This document shows, one piece after another, positions 59,410 to 64,000 of a stretch of 64,000 nt of DNA. The position numbers and the translations under genes were made by a program. The notes under the pieces were generated by a model that made no database searches, had not been told where the DNA came from, and was given only the letters and a program-made list of their open reading frames with translations. Source of the DNA: Viola odorata (taxonomy: Eukaryota > Streptophyta > Magnoliopsida > Malpighiales > Violaceae). Within the stretch, counting starts at the first letter, position 1. Every line of letters starts with the position of its first letter. The DNA lies in the NCBI GenBank assembly GCA_963691705.1, contig OY829543.1, positions 44,152,855 through 44,216,854 of the forward strand, read 5' to 3'.

Positions 59410-59850
59410 TTTGACATTATAATTAATATTTTTTAGTATATATATAGATTATTTAAATTAATTTATTTCTTTATACAATGAAAGTAACATATTTAATTAT
59501 TAGTTGTGGCACATTTATTAATTTTTTGTGCTTGTATTTAAAACAAATTATTATATATAAATATTTTTTTAATAATTTGAAAATTATTATATTTTGATGT
59601 ATTTTTCTTTCTTTTTTCTTTCTTTTCTTCCTATATGCATTTTAGTTGGAAATTGCAGGAGTGGAGATTTTGATGTGCTTGGATGGCTGAAGAAGAAAGC
59701 TGGTAATGGTAGAAGAGAAGAATGATGAAGCTAGTACTGTTTTTTATTGAGGAAAATGAGGAAAGAATGAATTCATTAACAAATCTACAAGTTGTAAAAT
59801 AGATGTTCAATCTATACAAGTTGTCCAGAATGAGTAGGACCAAATCTTAC
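59410..59850. other. AT-rich sequence next to the ERGIC3-like exon
   Basis: No gene seen. On the minus strand this would be intron after the donor GTAAGA at 59850. TTTCTTTCTTTTTTCTTTC near 59608 is simple sequence. Confidence 0.4.
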
Positions 59851-60037
59851 ATTAAAACTGTCCATTTGAAATGCCAGCAGATCATGGACATGGACATTTG
59901 ATTGTTGAAAACTCTTCACTAGTGCAAAATGAAAAATTCCAGCCACCTTGTTAACTTCCAAGAATCCATAAACGTTGCATCCTTCACCTTCTTCATCTTT
60001 AATCTTTTGTAGAAAACCTTCTCTTTTACACTGAATT
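59851..60037 (-). pseudogene. ERGIC3/ERV46-like protein, single exon
   Basis: A 187-bp exon with an AG acceptor before 60037 and a GTAAGA donor from 59850. It encodes IQCKREGFLQKIKDEEGEGC, then NVYGFLEVNKVAGIFHFA, KSFQQSNVHVHDLLAFQ and DSFN, which is the conserved lumenal region of plant ERGIC3/ERV46 proteins, cargo receptors cycling between ER and Golgi. The family has APGK where this copy has ALVK, and a Lys where this has Met before DSFN. No other exon (membrane segments, N-terminus, C-terminus) is found within 2 kb upstream or in the 3 kb downstream. A captured or leftover exon is the likely reading. Confidence 0.8.
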
Positions 60038-61934
60038 CTACATGTCAAAAAGAAGCAGCCTCATTAGAATTGCTTCAACCACATTAAGGTCAATAAATAA
60101 GATACCAAATACACCTATACAAAATGATCTGATGGAGATTTTAATACAAGCATATTGCAAGAACAATAACGAAGATTTGATGAGATGTGCAGAAATAAGA
60201 TGATATGAGAAATATGGCGGTGCAAACATAAATAAGTTGATGAGCAAAGAACATCAAATATCTAGATAAGGTAAAAATAGGCAGAAGAAGAGAATATAAG
60301 GAGAGGATAAATGGAAAGAATCGATAAATTTGACTTTGAATTCATTGTTTTGTTCTTTCACCATGCTCTAGCTACATATTTAGCAATACCAAATCCCTAA
60401 ATGCTAATGGATTAGTAACAAGTAAATTAGCCTATAACATGAGAGGCTACGACCCATGACTTTAACACTACACCTATGACATGCAGAAACAACAGACTAG
60501 CAATGCACATAAAGCCGAAAATATATTGAGGAATGCTTGTGGCTAGGTACAACTTTATAATTTCTAATTCTTATTAGTAAAACCAGAAAAACTAGCTTAT
60601 ATCTCTAAACAATTATTATATACCCCATGTACACGCAAAGCCATATAACACCTTGATGATCACCATAGGGAGTAACAACCATAAGCTCTTAGTAGTAAAC
60701 CAAAAGGCCAAGAAAAAATAATAAAAACAACAGTAGCAGAGAAAACAGAAGCAAAACAAATCATTAGCTATATATTTAAATCTAGGGAGTAACAACCATA
60801 AGTTCCTAAATTCTACAAGCATGCAACTTAACTATCTCCTACGTTTAACTTGCAAGGAAAATGAATGCTCAACCATGAAGTATAAGTAGAACATATACAA
60901 CTTCCAAACAAAAGAATCAGCATGCTAAGTTCAGTATACCATGCCACAAGAATTCTGGCGTAGCTTATGCACTGTTGTCATACAAGTCCTAAATCCTACC
61001 AACTTAGTTGCAAGTCATAAGCCAATCAGTCTATATGAGTAATCAATAATGCATCATTAAGAGGTGACAATAGCTTTGCATAAGCCTTAAGAAAAGAAGA
61101 AAAAAGAATTCCAAAAAGGCTAGAAGACTTGGGTTTACTCTATGAGGAAGGGAAGGGAATATTGAAAGATGATATTTGAAGAAAGGCAAGGATGGGGAGA
61201 TGCCTACTCATGGTACTAGTTAACTTATTTCTCAGGAAAACACCTGATTGATGATCTAGCTATCCAACTTTCCCTAATTAACAATCTTTAAACAGAGGTG
61301 CAATTCAGGGCTGATGCCACTTGCAACCCTGTTCTTCTTTAACAAGTCACCCAAAACCAGACATGACATTAAAGGCTTAAACAACTTACAAGACATAGGT
61401 AAAGGGAAATTGCTAATAAGAATCGTAAGCTGACATAGTAGGCAGATGAATTAATATTGAACAAGGAGTCATATACATTACACCCAAAAAACTGAGCCCC
61501 CCTAGTGATCTGACTAGACATATGCGAATTTTACCCGAATAGAGAAAATCCCAACCAAAATTCTTCAAATTTCGCAATCCTCGAAGCTGCAAACACCATC
61601 ACAGACACACACATAAGGAAAATAAATGATACCTTGTCTTTCACCGACACCAGAAAACACAAAAATTATCCTAATTTTCAACTGTTTCACACAATTCATC
61701 AATTAATTGAAAAAAAAATTATACAAATTTCAAACATTTTCTTCCCAGGCAACGGACACATACGTACATAAATGAGATAATCAATAATTACAGCAACAGA
61801 AGAACAAAAGCGTAAGCGCAGGAAATAGAAACCCTAGAGTGACTCAACAAGAGTTATGAAAAACTCACCGGAGAAGATGATTAGATCAAAGAAAATGAGA
61901 AAATCAGAAGGATAGTTGAGGAAAAATGGGTTTA
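60038..61934. other. Unannotated intron-like sequence
   Basis: AT-rich, no coding similarity on either strand. A short direct duplication, AGGGAGTAACAACCATAAG, occurs at about 60667 and 60784. Confidence 0.4.
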
Positions 61935-62200
61935 CCATTGCAAGTTAGATGCGGATAAGCAGAAAGTGTGGAGGTCTTTCTCTATGTGTTGAAGAAGAAG
62001 AGAGCGGCAACGGCGAGGGTGAGAGGCGGAGGGCGAGGGCGAGACAGATCCGGAGGGTGAGAGGCGGAGGGCAAGAACGGACGGACGTCGATGAAACGAT
62101 GAAACGAGGAGAGGAGAGCTAGAGCGAGAGAGTGAGAGAGCGAGAGCGGAGCGTGTAGAGAGAGAGAGATTGGGGTAGAATGATATTTTTATACCGGGTA
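61935..62200 (-). promoter_or_regulatory. UTR-like first exon/promoter region on the minus strand (tentative)
   Basis: Read on the minus strand: a TATAAAAATA-like box near 62190, then 200 bp of CT-rich sequence (CTCTCTCTCTACACGCTCCG), then CTTGCAATGGTAAACCC at about 61935, which could be an ATG followed at once by a GT donor. This resembles a plant 5' UTR and may be the old promoter end of the ERGIC3-like locus. The 95-codon open frame across it (61932-62219) is low-complexity and not believed. Confidence 0.35.
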
Positions 62201-62221
62201 TAACTGGTAATTTTAACAACT

Positions 62222-62457
62222 CTGATAGATTTTTTTTGTCTACTTAAAACTTTCAACTCCTTCCCGTGTTTTCATCCAAACCGAAGGTTTGGCCACTGGA
62301 GCAATTTGCTCCAGTCTCAAAACCAAGGAAAGTTTTGAACACCATCTTTCCAAAAAGCTTGGTTTTGAAGGTGTTTACCAAACACCTTCCTTAGCTTCTT
62401 GGTTGGGGAAACCAGCTTTCCCTACCCAAACCAGAATGCCAAATAGACACTTAATGA
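62222..62457. repeat. Second fold-back-like remnant
   Basis: It contains a near-perfect palindrome ACTGGAGCAATTTGCTCCAGT with 10-bp arms (around 62294-62316), and TTTACCAAACACCTTCC and CCAAACCAGAATGCCAAATA, which resemble the inside of the element at 58981. Only part of a hairpin can be drawn. Confidence 0.45.
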
Positions 62458-64000
62458 AACTTTCCAATAATACCAATCTACCCTCACTCAACATGTATCG
62501 GTCTAGGAAAAAGAAATGTACGATTCCGCAGCGAGTAGACAGGAAGAGGACTCTAGAGGGATTGACTGATGTGGCTGTGGAGTATGGGATTTCTGTTACA
62601 CCAAAGAAACTTCGGGGGCCTGTTTCCCCTCATGGACCAGAGGCGGAGGATGCTGAGCAGTCCCGCCTACAGATATTATTGCTTTATCCTGGAACTGTCG
62701 AGGGCTTGGGAACCAGTCGACAGTTTCGATTTTATCTAAGTTATTGAAGCTTGAAGCTCCCTCTTTGGTATTCTTATGTGAAACGAAGTTGACAGTGTCA
62801 GAGGTTAGGACTTGGAATAAAGGTTGGGGTTTCAACCATGCCATCAGGGTGGATTGTGTTGGTCCCTCTAGGAGGGGTGGCTTAGCCCTCTTGTGGAACG
62901 ATTCACTTTATGTTTCTGTTCTTTTTTTAAGTTTGCATTGTATTGGTCAAAATAAATGAAATAAATGATCCTTTAGTCTATTGGTGGTTTTCTAGTTTGT
63001 ATGGTTGGCCTTCAGGTGTAGATAAGCATAAAACTTGGGACTTACTTCGCTCTCTTCAGGGCAATAATCATCTGCCTTGGGTTTGTTTGGGGGATTTCAA
63101 TGAGATCCTTTGGGCGGCTGAGAAGCATGGTGGTTGTGATAGACACTTCTCGGCCATGTTAGATTTCTGTCAAGCCTTGGATGACTGCGGGTTACAGGAC
63201 TTGGGTTTTAAGGGAGCACCTTTTACCTGGTGTAATAATCAACGGGGTTCTGGTCTAATTCTGGAAAGGATTGATAGAGGGGTTGCGGCACAGGATTGGA
63301 AGGATCTCTTTCCAGACAGTTGTTTGTACCATCTCCCTCGCTTTGGATCGGATCATTGTTCGTTGCTTCTTCAGCTTAGACGTAAGAGGTTGTATCGGTT
63401 TGAGGCTGCTTGGCTAAGGGACGAGAGTTGTCTGGATGTAGTGGAAGCAGCTTGGCAATCCGATGGTTCATAGGGGGGTCATTCCTCTATTATGGATAAA
63501 TTGCGCTATTGTAGGGAGTCCCTTACTGAGTGGAGTAGAGGGTCCTTTAGTTCCTTGCCGAGGAAAATCAAATTGGGAAGGGATAGATTAGGTCAGTTAC
63601 AACAATTGCTAGTGTCGGATCAGAACCAAGATGAGATTCAGTGGCCTTCAAGGGAACTGGCAGAACTTATTCACAGGGAGGAAATTATGTGGCCGCAACG
63701 ATCTCTCGCTTTGTGGTTGGAAGCTGGGGATAAGAATACAAGTTTTTTCCACAGGCATGCTAGTCATCGGCTCAAGAAGAATCACATTGAGGGGATCAAT
63801 GATGAGCTTGGGGTGTGGCACACGAAGACCTTGGAGTAGTGGAGTCCATTTTCACAGAATATTTCAAGAAGATGTTTACATCTAACGGCCCTGTGGAGGT
63901 GACAAATGGTCTGCGTTCTATTCTCCCGGTCGTGTCGTCGGCTATGAATGATCACCTGATGCCCCCCTACTCTAAAGAGGAGGTGCATCGAGCGTTGAAA
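62458..64000 (+). mobile_element. L1-type LINE, 5'-truncated, running off the window
   Basis: Coding similarity to plant L1 elements begins about 62490 and reaches the window end on the plus strand. The left part looks like the end of ORF1 joined closely to ORF2. The RT core and 3' end lie beyond 64000. Left target duplication not determined. Confidence 0.85.
62675..64000 (+). pseudogene. LINE ORF2: AP-type endonuclease and start of the RT region, broken
   Basis: The endonuclease opens with LSWNCRGLG (62684-62710) and has ETK near 62780. The frame then shifts at about 62935 and resumes with GDFNEI (63090-63107), GFKGAPFTWCNNQ, ERIDRGVA and GSDHCSLLL (about 63340-63365). A TAG at 63471-63473 interrupts it; the frame continues to a second frameshift at about 63836, after which it reads to the window edge (SIFTEYFKKMFTS, SKEEVHRALK). 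The linker SLALWLEAGDKNTSFFHRHA is typical for plant L1. The endonuclease would nick target DNA for target-primed reverse transcription. Two frameshifts and one stop make it inactive. Confidence 0.88.

Noticed and set aside
61932..62219. 95-codon minus-strand frame rich in Ser/Pro/Arg
   Set aside because: CT-rich, UTR-like sequence without domain; treated as tentative promoter/UTR.

Overview
The window is nuclear DNA of a flowering plant, most likely a dicot; the species cannot be named from it. It is dominated by nested transposable elements. I see no intact host gene and no bacterial, viral or organellar block. Evidence for a plant is Ty3/gypsy retroelements of the Tat/Ogre type, hAT transposons with 8-bp target duplications, an L1-type LINE, and single-exon remnants of two plant genes (a CLC anion channel and an ERGIC3/ERV46-like protein).

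Layout. 1-13477: copy 1 (E1) of an Ogre-like element, entering the window inside gag, then protease, a 146-bp intron, RT/RNase H/second RNase H/integrase, a 4.5-kb 3' UTR with minisatellites, and a 3.3-kb 3' LTR. 13484-56871: copy 2 (E2) of the same family, with a 5'-truncated LTR, primer-binding site, ORF1, gag, protease, dead intron, pol, long 3' UTR and 3' LTR. E2 has been invaded five times, counting one insertion inside another: hAT-1 (18468-20503) between ORF1 and gag; hAT-2 (about 29205-31141) in the 3' UTR; E4 (36060-41354), a non-coding LTR element full of tandem arrays, in the 3' LTR; E3 (42656-56276), a related 2.28-kb-LTR element reduced to gag, also in the 3' LTR; and hAT-3 (43135-45690) inside the 5' LTR of E3. 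The three fragments of E2's 3' LTR join cleanly once the insertions and their target duplications are removed.

56872-62457 is flanking plant DNA with a CLC channel exon fragment (+), a fold-back element, an ERGIC3-like exon fragment (-) and a UTR-like pyrimidine-rich tract. 62458-64000 is a 5'-truncated L1-type LINE running off the window.

How the parts work together. E1 and E2 would encode the whole retrotransposition machinery, with RT and integrase reached only by splicing a short intron. Both are dead through many nonsense changes, nearly all C-to-T type. E3 (gag only) and E4 (no gene) keep LTRs, primer sites and 5-bp target duplications, so they were probably mobilised in trans. The most noteworthy features are the coding-free E4 with several unrelated arrays, a stem-loop overlapping the polypurine tract in all three Ogre-like copies, conserved non-coding blocks in their 3' UTRs, a tandemly duplicated zinc-knuckle module in gag, and an amber codon shared by two diverged gag genes.
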